Shown: positions 1 through 6,840, counted from the first letter of the stretch. The stretch is DNA of 8,006 bases from Myxococcota bacterium (GCA_018821745.1 JAHJLU010000331.1:1-8006); one strand, 5' to 3'. The notes: a model not told the origin generated them from the sequence alone. Numbers and translations are program-made.

Positions 1-1
1 C

Positions 2-73
2 GCTCAGGGAAACGCTCAGGGAAATGCCCAGGGAAATGCCCAGGGAAATGCCCAGGGAAATGCCCAGGGAAAT
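2..73 (+). repeat. 12-bp tandem repeat, six full copies
   Basis: Six head-to-tail 12-mers: GCTCAGGGAAAC (2-13), GCTCAGGGAAAT (14-25), then four identical GCCCAGGGAAAT (26-73). A seventh degenerate unit begins at 74. The array may extend left of the window. The unit length is a multiple of three, so copy-number change would lengthen or shorten the AQGN tail of the overlapping gene without shifting frame. Confidence 0.95.
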
Positions 74-259
74 GCACCGGGGAGTCGGGATCGCAATTCG
101 GGCAGACGCTCCGGACAACCCCCGCGTAGAGAGGGCGACAACCAGGGACAGAGCCAGCGTAGATCCGGCGACCAGTCACAACGGCAACCCGGCCAGCGAC
201 GTCAATCCCCCCCTCGTGGTGATTCACCCCAAAAACCTTCTCCTGGTAACGAATCCTGA
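2..259 (+). CDS. C-terminal disordered tail of an unidentified protein (5'-partial)
   Basis: This reading frame enters from the left window edge and stops at TGA 257-259, giving 85 visible residues and no start codon in the window. It begins with six AQGN tetrapeptides and continues as a tail rich in Arg, Gln, Gly, Ser and Pro, with almost no hydrophobic residues, so it should be disordered and basic. The frame is chosen because every base difference among the 12-bp repeats is silent in it (GCT/GCC Ala, AAC/AAT Asn), while the same changes alter residues in the other two forward frames. Tails like this are known at the ends of RNA-binding proteins such as DEAD-box helicases, Rho and pseudouridine synthases. 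The catalytic part lies outside the window, so no function is assigned. It ends 26 bases before the HEAT-repeat gene and is probably in the same operon. Confidence 0.72.
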   Translation, partial: AQGNAQGNAQGNAQGNAQGNAQGNAPGSRDRNSGRRSGQPPRREGDNQGQSQRRSGDQSQRQPGQRRQSPPRGDSPQKPSPGNES

Positions 260-285
260 TCGCACAGGGCTCCTTGCCGAAATAA

Positions 286-1356
286 ATGAATGATCAAATG
301 GAACTGAAATTTATCAAAGCAGATCTGAAAGACCTCAAACCCCGTGTGGTGTGGACCGCCCTCCAGTCTCTTGGTCGCGTTCCCCAGGACGAACGGCAAG
401 AAGCCATTGAAATTCTTGCGCCCTATCTGGCACATGGTGAGTCCATGTTCCGATATACTGCGCTATTGTCGCTTATTGAGCAAAATGCAGTGGATGAACA
501 CTTTGATCAGATCCGGGAGATGATAGAGGATCAGGATCCGAAAATCCGTGAGGTCGTCGTTATTGCCCTGGCAAAATCGCTCAAGCCCGGTGTCACCAAT
601 CTGTTGATCGGTCTGCTCTCAAGCCCCCACTCCGAGGTCCGCTATCAGGCCCCCATCTCACTGGCGGAGCGCGGAGAACACAAAGCGGCGAAACCCCTGC
701 TTGCACTCCTTGAGCGAGAAAGCGACGTGGAAATCAGGGTGAATGTCATCGTCGCCCTCGGGGACCTGAAAGTGGAGCGAGCCATAGACAAACTGCTGGC
801 CATAGCTGAGGACGACATCTTCGAGATCCTGCGATTTGAGGCCGCCTGCAGCGCCGGCCGGATGGGTGATCGCCGCGCCGCGCCCTTGCTGGCTGCGTGG
901 GCAGACCACTTCGAATACGGACTGGCCGCCTGTACCATTCTCGACGATCTCGAAGACGCGGCTGTTGTCCCTGTGCTGGCAAAAAAATTCAAGAAATTCT
1001 TTCTCTCGGCCGAACGACGCCTTCCCATGGCCGCAACCCTGGCAAGACTGGGGGATCAGCGGGGAAAAGGTTTTCTGATCGCCAAAGCCTCCTCCTTCTC
1101 CCTGGAGACCCGAATTCTTGCGCTGGAGCGCCTGGGTCGGACCGGGCAGGCATGGGCCATTCCCCCACTGGTGGCGGCTCTGTCACGGAAAGATCCCCAC
1201 TGCCGCGACGCGGCGCTCTCCTCTCTGGAAATGCTGGGTCTCCCCGAGATGGAAGAACCGCTCAGGGAATTCCTCCAAAAAGGAAGCCCCACAGAAGACA
1301 TAACCCGGGAAGTGAACGCCCTGGTGGCCTCTCTTTCGGAGAAGCCCGGTGACTAA
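286..1356 (+). CDS. HEAT-repeat (PBS lyase HEAT-like) protein
   Basis: A 356-residue soluble protein with no signal peptide or membrane segment. Helical HEAT-like units of about 30 residues can be followed through most of it. The clearest are at residues 116-146 (SEVRYQAPISLAERGEHKAA, then PLLALL), 147-176 (EIRVNVIVALGDLKVERAID), 180-204, 272-300 (ETRILALERLGRTGQAWAIP) and 303-330. This alternation of RxxA, LG and PLL motifs is typical of PBS-lyase-type HEAT repeats, which act as protein-protein scaffolds. No catalytic motif is visible, so the partner and role are unknown. The start used is ATG 286; ATG 298 is a possible alternative, and neither has a strong ribosome binding site, so translation may depend on the upstream gene. 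The stop overlaps the start of the TatD gene, which suggests coupled expression. Confidence 0.9.
   Translation: MNDQMELKFIKADLKDLKPRVVWTALQSLGRVPQDERQEAIEILAPYLAHGESMFRYTALLSLIEQNAVDEHFDQIREMIEDQDPKIREVVVIALAKSLKPGVTNLLIGLLSSPHSEVRYQAPISLAERGEHKAAKPLLALLERESDVEIRVNVIVALGDLKVERAIDKLLAIAEDDIFEILRFEAACSAGRMGDRRAAPLLAAWADHFEYGLAACTILDDLEDAAVVPVLAKKFKKFFLSAERRLPMAATLARLGDQRGKGFLIAKASSFSLETRILALERLGRTGQAWAIPPLVAALSRKDPHCRDAALSSLEMLGLPEMEEPLREFLQKGSPTEDITREVNALVASLSEKPGD
1338..1344 (+). promoter_or_regulatory. Ribosome binding site deciding the TatD start
   Basis: GGAGAAG lies inside the end of the HEAT-repeat gene, 4 bases before GTG 1349 and 13 bases before ATG 1358. The spacing favours the GTG start, which overlaps the preceding gene by 8 bases. 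Confidence 0.55.
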
Positions 1357-2122
1357 CATGGAGTTCTTTGACACCCACTGCCACCTCCTGATGCCCAAAC
1401 TCATTGACCATCTCCCGGCCGTTTTTGATTCGTGCCGGGAAGAAAAGATCACCGCGCTGGTGAACATGGCCCTGGGTCCCGAGCCGGATCAACTGCTGGA
1501 GGCGCTCTCCCTCACCGCCCAGGGGATCAATATCCGAACGGTGGCGGGAATCCATCCCCACAACGCAAAAGATGAATCACGGGACTTCTATGATCTTCTC
1601 AAAGAGAAGCGTCACTCCCTGAGCATGATCGGTGAGATCGGTCTTGACTACCATTACAATTTCACCGATCCTCCGACTCAGCGCCGGGTTTTCGCCAACC
1701 AGCTCGATCTGGCGGCCGAACTGGGGCTACCCGTGGTTCTTCACGTGAGAGAGGCCCATGAGGAGTGCCTGGCCATCCTGGGTGAGCACCCCGGCATGGA
1801 GGGCTCAATCGTCCATTGCTACACGGGGGACGAGCACCTCGCCAGGAGATATCTGGACCTCGGCTTTTACATCTCCTTCTCCGGCATTGTCACCTTTCCC
1901 GGAGCACACGAGATCCACGCCGCCGCCCGGATTGTTCCCCAGGATCGAATCCTGGCAGAGACCGATGCGCCCTATCTCGCCCCCATACCCTTCCGCGGAA
2001 AGGTATGTGAACCGTGGCATGTAAAGCACACGGTCCAGAGAATCGCCACGCTGCAGGGCATTTCCCTGGAGAAGGCCGCTGAAATTACCTTTCGCAACGC
2101 CACAAGGGCGTTTCGAATGTAA
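1349..2122 (+). CDS. TatD family metal-dependent hydrolase (putative DNase)
   Basis: A 257-residue amidohydrolase-fold protein of normal TatD length. The metal-binding set is complete: DTHCH at residues 8-12 (His10, His12), GIHPH at 67-71, GEIGLDY with Glu96, VLHVREA with His132, VHCYTG with His156, and ETDAPYL with Asp206. The C-terminal APIPFRGKVCEP and RNATRAF motifs also fit. TatD proteins are cytoplasmic Mg/Mn-dependent 3'-5' exonucleases and D-aminoacyl-tRNA deacylase-like hydrolases; the exact substrate here cannot be read from sequence. The GTG start is preferred for its Shine-Dalgarno spacing; ATG 1358 would remove three residues and keep all motifs. The gene overlaps the HEAT-repeat gene by 8 bases and is followed after 15 bases by the antiporter, so all three are probably co-transcribed. 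Confidence 0.95.
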   Translation: MTNMEFFDTHCHLLMPKLIDHLPAVFDSCREEKITALVNMALGPEPDQLLEALSLTAQGINIRTVAGIHPHNAKDESRDFYDLLKEKRHSLSMIGEIGLDYHYNFTDPPTQRRVFANQLDLAAELGLPVVLHVREAHEECLAILGEHPGMEGSIVHCYTGDEHLARRYLDLGFYISFSGIVTFPGAHEIHAAARIVPQDRILAETDAPYLAPIPFRGKVCEPWHVKHTVQRIATLQGISLEKAAEITFRNATRAFRM

Positions 2123-2137
2123 GGAGAGAATCGTCAC

Positions 2138-3070
2138 ATGAACTCCTGGCTCGCTTCCCTTTCCCTCGGTGGAGGTCTGGTGTGCCTTATTCTGGGAGCC
2201 AACTGGCTGGTGGCCGGTGGTGCATCCATTGCGTTCCGCATGGGTATTTCCGCCGCTGTCGTGGGCCTCACAGTCATCTCCTACGGCACCTCCCTGCCTG
2301 AATTTACGGTCTCAGTGACCTCCTCTCTCTCGGGCTCCTCGGAGCTCGCATTCGGTAATGTTCTGGGGTCCAACATCGCCAATATCGGCCTCATTCTGGG
2401 GGTCACGGCCATGGTGAATCCCATCGGCGTAGACCGCGATCTGATGCGGCGGGACCACCCCTTCCTGCTTCTGGCCACTGCGCTCATGATCATCTTCGCC
2501 GCCAACGGGTATATCAGTCGACTGGAGGGAGGCATCCTCCTTGGCATGGGGATCTCCTACACCCTCTTCCTGATCCTGAAAAAGCACGATGAAGTCGCGA
2601 GGGAAGATGTGGAGAAGGCCTCCCTTCTCAAGAGCTGGGGGCTCATCGGCCTGGGGATAGGCTTTCTCTTGGTGGGAGGACATCTCGCCGTCACGGGCGC
2701 CACCGTGCTGGCAAAAGCATGGGGCATGAGCGAGCGGGTTGTTGGTATCACCGTGGTCTCCGTGGGGACGTCACTCCCCGAGCTCGCGGCGTCCCTGACC
2801 GCCTCCTTCAAAGGAGAGTCGGACATGGCCCTTGGGAACATCATCGGGTCAAATCTGTTCAACATCCTGTTTGTTCTCGGTGCTGTCGCGCTGATCCATC
2901 CCCTCTCCATCACTTTCAACTCCTCTTCTTATATTGATGTGGGTGTGATGGGTGCCTTTGTGCTTTTATTGTGGCCCGTTATGAAATCCCACCATCGGAT
3001 CATGCGATACGAGGGGGTTCTCTTCGTGACATGTTATGGTGGCTATCTCACCTGGCTCGTGATGCGGTAA
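2138..3070 (+). CDS. Sodium/calcium exchanger family (CaCA) antiporter, YrbG-like
   Basis: A 310-residue, mostly hydrophobic inner-membrane protein with the two inverted alpha-repeats of the calcium/cation antiporter superfamily. Repeat 1 has GTSLPE at residues 50-55 and GNVLGSNIAN at 73-82; repeat 2 has GTSLPE at 210-215 and GNIIGSNLFN at 233-242. The glutamates (55, 215) and asparagines of these motifs match the ion-binding residues of archaeal NCX_Mj. About ten membrane helices are expected, with a charged cytoplasmic loop near 148-166 (KKHDEVAREDVEK) joining the two halves. Length matches E. coli YrbG. It should exchange Na+ or H+ for Ca2+ or a related cation, but substrate cannot be fixed here. 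The start has a clear AAGGAG at 2121-2126 with good spacing. It lies 18 bases before prfB. Confidence 0.95.
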   Translation: MNSWLASLSLGGGLVCLILGANWLVAGGASIAFRMGISAAVVGLTVISYGTSLPEFTVSVTSSLSGSSELAFGNVLGSNIANIGLILGVTAMVNPIGVDRDLMRRDHPFLLLATALMIIFAANGYISRLEGGILLGMGISYTLFLILKKHDEVAREDVEKASLLKSWGLIGLGIGFLLVGGHLAVTGATVLAKAWGMSERVVGITVVSVGTSLPELAASLTASFKGESDMALGNIIGSNLFNILFVLGAVALIHPLSITFNSSSYIDVGVMGAFVLLLWPVMKSHHRIMRYEGVLFVTCYGGYLTWLVMR

Positions 3071-3088
3071 TCTATCCCCGGAGGTACT

Positions 3089-4198
3089 ATGGTTCCCGAC
3101 TATGCAGAAATCCGCGATCTCATCTGGAAACTTGAAAAAGGCATTGGCGATCTTGCGACCCATATGCATCTTGATGACCTGCGCAAACAACTGGTCGTCC
3201 TGGAGGAGCAATCCTCAGATCCCAATCTTTGGGGTAATCAGGGCAAAGCCCAGGCCATCCTGAAGGAGGCCTCCACGGTCCGCGACAAGGTAGTTGGCTG
3301 GGATGCCACAAAGAGCGCCCTGGACGACGCGACGCTGCTGCTGAGCATGGCCCAGGAGGAAGATGACGAGGAGGCCATGGAGGATGGCTATAAAGAGCTC
3401 CTGGCAGTGAAAATCAAGGTCGACAAGCTGGAGCTCCAGGAGATGCTCTCCGGCGAAATGGACACCCAGAACGCCCTCCTGGCCATCAACGCCGGGGCCG
3501 GTGGAGTCGACTCCATGGACTGGGCCGAGATGCTCCAGCGCATGTATCTTCGGTACTGCGTGCGCCACAATTTCAAGGTCTCCATCGTGGAGCTCTCCGA
3601 TGGCGCCGAGGCGGGGATCTCTTCGTGCACCCTGCTCATCGAGGGTGACTACGCCTATGGCTACCTCAAATCGGAGACGGGGGTGCATCGCCTGGTCCGC
3701 ATGTCCCCCTTTGATTCCGCCGCGCGCAGACACACCTCCTTCACCTCGGTCCTGGTCACCCCCGATCTGGATGACACCATCGATGTTGAGGTCAATGAAG
3801 ATGACCTGAGAGTTGACGTCTACCGTGCCTCGGGAGCCGGTGGGCAGCATGTGAATAAAACCGAGAGCGCGGTCCGCCTTACCCACCTCCCCACAGGGCT
3901 GGTTTCCGCCTGCCAGAACGAGCGCTCCCAGCACCAGAACCGTGCCACGGCCATGCGCATGCTCAAGGCAAAGCTCTACCAACTCAAGCTGCGTGAGCAG
4001 GAAGAGAAGATGGACAATATCGTGGGTACCAAGCAGCGAATCGACTTTGGGAGCCAGATCCGCTCCTATGTGCTGGCTCCCTACCGTCTGGTCACCGATC
4101 ACCGCACGGAGCTCAAGATCGGCAACGTGGACGCCATCCTCGACGGGAGCCTTGACGAATTCATCCATGAGTATCTGGTGAAGTTCGGGGGCAAATAA
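3089..4198 (+). CDS. prfB: Peptide chain release factor 2
   Basis: A 369-residue class-I release factor that recognises UGA and UAA stop codons on the ribosome and triggers peptide release. Visible marks are the SPF tripeptide at residues 206-208, which separates RF2 from RF1, and the GGQ catalytic motif at 251-253 in ASGAGGQHVNKTESAVR. The residue before SGAGGQ is Ala247, the form found in most bacteria rather than the Thr246 of E. coli K-12. Unlike E. coli, the gene is one uninterrupted frame: where E. coli has CTT TGA C, this gene reads CTT GAT GAC (3170-3178). The usual GGTEAQDW near the start of domain 2 is GGVDSMDW here (139-146). ATG 3089 follows GGAGG (3080-3084) with a rather short 4-base gap. 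The permease gene begins 2 bases after the stop. Confidence 0.98.
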   Translation: MVPDYAEIRDLIWKLEKGIGDLATHMHLDDLRKQLVVLEEQSSDPNLWGNQGKAQAILKEASTVRDKVVGWDATKSALDDATLLLSMAQEEDDEEAMEDGYKELLAVKIKVDKLELQEMLSGEMDTQNALLAINAGAGGVDSMDWAEMLQRMYLRYCVRHNFKVSIVELSDGAEAGISSCTLLIEGDYAYGYLKSETGVHRLVRMSPFDSAARRHTSFTSVLVTPDLDDTIDVEVNEDDLRVDVYRASGAGGQHVNKTESAVRLTHLPTGLVSACQNERSQHQNRATAMRMLKAKLYQLKLREQEEKMDNIVGTKQRIDFGSQIRSYVLAPYRLVTDHRTELKIGNVDAILDGSLDEFIHEYLVKFGGK

Positions 4199-4200
4199 TC

Positions 4201-5910
4201 ATGGCGCTTCTGGGCACCCAGCTATTTGAAAATTTTATCGCCTATCGGTACCTGAAAGCTGATAAATTCCGTATCTCTATTGTTTTCGCTGCCGTGATGA
4301 TTCTCCTGGCCTTTGGAACGGCGGTGACCAGCATTTATGCCTTCAACCCCTCCGTGGATCTCGCCTCGAGAAAACTGACCCTCACAACCCACAACTTCTT
4401 TCTGCTGGGAGTCCTGGCGCTTCAGGTCCTGATCCTGATAATCAGCAGCCTCTTTGTCCAGCGGAAGCTTCTCTATTTTACCGCCTTCTTCCTGCTCGCT
4501 CTGTTCCCGCTCCTGATCTTCTTTGTCACGCTCAAGCTTCAGCCCCTTTTGGTGCCACGAATCGGGTTTTATCTGCGCTATTTTTTCATGGGAGAGCTGG
4601 TGTTGGGCTGTCTGGTCCTTCTCTTTGGCGTCATCCTCCTGTTTTTTAATGTCTATTCCACAACCTCCATCTTCTCCGTTTTTTTGGGCACCACCACCAT
4701 GGTGGTGGTCCTCTCCGTCCTCGGAGGTCTCGAGGGCGAGCAAAAGGGGCAGATCCTGGGGTTCTCTCCCCATATTATTATATCCCTTAAAAAAGAGGGT
4801 CATATAAAGGAGTTCTCAAAATACTCCAGCTCCATTCGGGCCATTCTCAAAAAACGTGGCATTCGGGCCACCATGGCCCCTTACATGGAAGAGGAGGTCC
4901 TGCTCAAATCAGCCAATTTCGAGGCAACCCAGGGGATCCTGCTGCGGGGAATCGATCCCAAGTCCCCCACCTTCGATCTGGAAAAGCACATGAAGAGCGG
5001 GACCATTGACAACCTCATCCACACACAGCGCATCAAATGGACCGACCCCTCCATCACGACGACCGTGCTGGTCAATTCATCTGATCCTGTTTCGTTTCTG
5101 CCTCCCTGGCCCGTGGACGCGCCGGGGATCATCCTCTCCCAGGAGCAGGCCAAAACCCTGGGAGTCAGTATTGGCAAAGAGATTGACATCATCTCCCCGC
5201 GGGGCACCATGTCGCCCACGGGACCCATCCCCAAGATGCTCCGGTTCCGGGTCGCGGGGATTTACTCCACCAAGCATTTCAAGTACGACCTTCGTTACGC
5301 TTTCGTGAGCCTTGACATGGCCCAGACCTTCTCCCAGGTAAAAAATGTCATCTCCGGCTGGGAACTGAGGCTGAAAAAAACCTCCCTCATCGACTCCACG
5401 GCGGAGCTCATTGCCGATCATCTCCCCGACAGCTTCAAGGTGGGAACATGGAAGACCCAGAACAGGGCCCTGTTCAACGCCATGAAGCTTGAAAAGTTTG
5501 TCATGTTCATCATCCTGGTGGTGATTATTCTTGTGGCGGCCTTCTCCATCACCGCCAACCTCATCATGGTGGTTATGGACAAACAGCAGGAGATCGCCAT
5601 CCTCAAATCCCAGGGTTCGACAAACAGTTCCGTGCGTAAAATTTTCATCCTGCAGGGGCTCATGGTGGGTGCAATCGGATTGGTTCTCGGTCTTATTTCG
5701 GGGCTCGGGCTCTGTATTTACCTGGCAGTGGTGGGAATCAAGACATCGGAGAATATCTTCGTGCTGGCCCGTATCCCGGTCTCCGTCTCCCCCCTGGACA
5801 TTCTGGCCATCTCGGGCAGCGCCATCCTCCTCTCCATTTTAGCCACGCTGTACCCGTCCTGGAAAGCCACACGCATCTCACCCGTCCAGGGTCTCAATAA
5901 AAACGAATAG
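4201..5910 (+). CDS. LolC/LolE-like FtsX-family permease with extra N-terminal membrane segments
   Basis: A 569-residue inner-membrane protein. LolC/LolE permeases work with LolD to move lipoproteins from the inner membrane to LolA and are usually about 400 residues. Matching parts are: FIAYRYLKADK (12-22), the first canonical helix and following stretch TTTMVVVLSVLGG to QILGFSP (164-190), a periplasmic domain (about 176-430) with GIDPKSPTFDLEKHMKSG, LGVSIGKEIDIISPRG and VAGIYSTKHFKYDLRYAFVS, and a C-terminal part with NAMKLEK, MDKQQEIAILKSQG (459-472) and YPSWKATRISPVQGL. Unusually, four additional hydrophobic helices (about 24-48, 64-86, 89-111, 127-149) lie between the FIAYRYLK motif and the first LolC helix. 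An even number keeps the large domain periplasmic. GGGGG at 4187-4191 is a plausible ribosome binding site. No LolD ATPase gene is adjacent. Lipoprotein export is therefore likely by homology but not certain; another FtsX/MacB-type task is possible. Confidence 0.88.
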   Translation: MALLGTQLFENFIAYRYLKADKFRISIVFAAVMILLAFGTAVTSIYAFNPSVDLASRKLTLTTHNFFLLGVLALQVLILIISSLFVQRKLLYFTAFFLLALFPLLIFFVTLKLQPLLVPRIGFYLRYFFMGELVLGCLVLLFGVILLFFNVYSTTSIFSVFLGTTTMVVVLSVLGGLEGEQKGQILGFSPHIIISLKKEGHIKEFSKYSSSIRAILKKRGIRATMAPYMEEEVLLKSANFEATQGILLRGIDPKSPTFDLEKHMKSGTIDNLIHTQRIKWTDPSITTTVLVNSSDPVSFLPPWPVDAPGIILSQEQAKTLGVSIGKEIDIISPRGTMSPTGPIPKMLRFRVAGIYSTKHFKYDLRYAFVSLDMAQTFSQVKNVISGWELRLKKTSLIDSTAELIADHLPDSFKVGTWKTQNRALFNAMKLEKFVMFIILVVIILVAAFSITANLIMVVMDKQQEIAILKSQGSTNSSVRKIFILQGLMVGAIGLVLGLISGLGLCIYLAVVGIKTSENIFVLARIPVSVSPLDILAISGSAILLSILATLYPSWKATRISPVQGLNKNE

Positions 5911-5938
5911 AAAAAACCACCCTCCCTCCAACTGGGGA

Positions 5939-5967
5939 TTGAAAAAAAAATCTGGGCAATCTACACT
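5939..5967 (+). promoter_or_regulatory. Predicted sigma70-type promoter for the lipoprotein gene
   Basis: TTGAAA (5939-5944, 5 of 6 consensus) is separated by 17 bases from TACACT (5962-5967, 4 of 6). Transcription would start near 5974, leaving a leader of about 107 bases before ATG 6081. It sits in an AT-rich 170-base gap after a tightly packed operon, the expected place for a new promoter. Confidence 0.5.
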
Positions 5968-5979
5968 GTTGCACAACAG
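5966..5979. promoter_or_regulatory. 14-bp inverted repeat, possible operator
   Basis: CTGTTG (5966-5971), a 2-base centre CA, and CAACAG (5974-5979) form perfect 6-bp arms. The dyad overlaps the end of the predicted -10 box and the expected transcription start, where a repressor would block initiation. No regulator can be named. Confidence 0.35.
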
Positions 5980-6080
5980 CATTATTAAACAGATGCTCAA
6001 CGCGCAATGGCCATCTGGTCAGGATTTTCAATCATCGGGCATATGGTTACCGTGTCTGTGGAGACAAAAAGGAGTTTGTA

Positions 6081-6803
6081 ATGGGAAAAAGCACACTGAT
6101 ACTCATAGTCATGGCGATCATTTTACCCCTCACCACGGCGTGCGATCGCAAATATGGCAAGCGGGTCAAGTTTGGAAAAATGGAGGTCTACTACAAGAAG
6201 CCGGTGACCAAACAGATGGCCAAGGATCTGGGCAAGTTCCTCCTCAGGGAGAAGCTGGGCTCAGATGATCGGCGCACCTCTTTTCAGCTCCTCAAACCCG
6301 ATGGACGGCTTCAGTTTCGCATGGTCGTAAAAGAGGGGATCGAGGAGGAGAAGGCCATTCACCTGAGCCTGCGTCTCATTGTGGAAAAAATGTCCGGGGA
6401 GCTCTTCAAGGGAGAACCTGTGGACATGCACCTTTGTGACAATAAATTCAATACTCTTGTGGAGTACCCCTATCACAGCGTCCACATGATGAACTTCAAA
6501 AAAGGGCGGATCGTCTATGAGGCTCCCATTACGAAAAAGACCGTGGAGGCCCTGGGGAATTTCCTGGTGAAAGAGAAGTTTTTCACCAATAAAAAAGAAA
6601 TCGGCGTCCACCTGACCAAGGAAAAAGGACGCCTCAAATTCCGCTACGATGTCATTGACAATCAGTGGGACAATCCCAAATATATCGAAATCATCAAACT
6701 CTTCATGAAGCAAATATCCAAGGCAGTGCTCAACAACGCCCCCCTTGACGCGGTGTTCCTCGACAGCAAATTGAACGTGAAGCGGGAAGTCCTCTTTCAA
6801 TAA
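6081..6803 (+). CDS. Putative lipoprotein with a duplicated domain, function unknown
   Basis: A 240-residue protein with a lipoprotein signal: Lys3, a hydrophobic stretch (5-19) and LTTAC ending at Cys21. The -3 Thr is less usual but acceptable. Asp22 is at +2, which in enterobacteria keeps lipoproteins in the inner membrane; whether the rule holds here is unknown. The mature part is two copies of one domain of about 95 residues. Unit 1 (30-126) and unit 2 (138-233) align along their length: KFGKMEVYYKKPVTKQMAKDLGKF with NFKKGRIVYEAPITKKTVEALGNF, GRLQFRMVV with GRLKFRYDV, and GEPVDMHLCDNKFNTL with NAPLDAVFLDSKLNVK. I do not recognise a named family or any catalytic motif. AAGGAG (6069-6074) stands 6 bases before the start. 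Base composition is visibly poorer in GC than the upstream operon, largely because the protein is Lys-rich. It has its own predicted promoter downstream of the LolC-like gene. Confidence 0.85.
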   Translation: MGKSTLILIVMAIILPLTTACDRKYGKRVKFGKMEVYYKKPVTKQMAKDLGKFLLREKLGSDDRRTSFQLLKPDGRLQFRMVVKEGIEEEKAIHLSLRLIVEKMSGELFKGEPVDMHLCDNKFNTLVEYPYHSVHMMNFKKGRIVYEAPITKKTVEALGNFLVKEKFFTNKKEIGVHLTKEKGRLKFRYDVIDNQWDNPKYIEIIKLFMKQISKAVLNNAPLDAVFLDSKLNVKREVLFQ

Positions 6804-6840
6804 ACCGGAACCTTCCCTGCAGGCTACCATTACAATCATC

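Noticed and set aside
24..293. Open frame encoding MPRE repeats over the 12-bp array
   Set aside because: Repeat differences are non-silent in this frame but silent in the frame ending at 259, whose low-complexity R/Q/G/S tail is far more protein-like; this frame also runs into the HEAT-repeat start.
3215..4168. Long antisense open frame (317 codons) opposite prfB
   Set aside because: It lies wholly opposite an unmistakable prfB; the composition is what complementing a GC-rich gene gives, and no family motif is seen.
4222..4803. Antisense open frame of 193 codons rich in Glu, Gln and Asp
   Set aside because: It is the complement of hydrophobic Leu/Phe/Ile codons of the permease membrane helices, which produces such charged shadow sequences.
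5911..5950. Possible terminator after the permease gene
   Set aside because: There are A-rich runs on the + strand but no stem-loop followed by a T-run.
5939..6268. TTG-started open frame with a His-rich stretch overlapping the lipoprotein start
   Set aside because: It has no ribosome binding site, begins inside the predicted promoter, and overlaps the well-supported lipoprotein in another frame.
6261..6839. Antisense open frame of 192 codons opposite the lipoprotein
   Set aside because: The sense strand has a ribosome binding site, lipoprotein signal and an internal domain duplication; the antisense frame has none of these.
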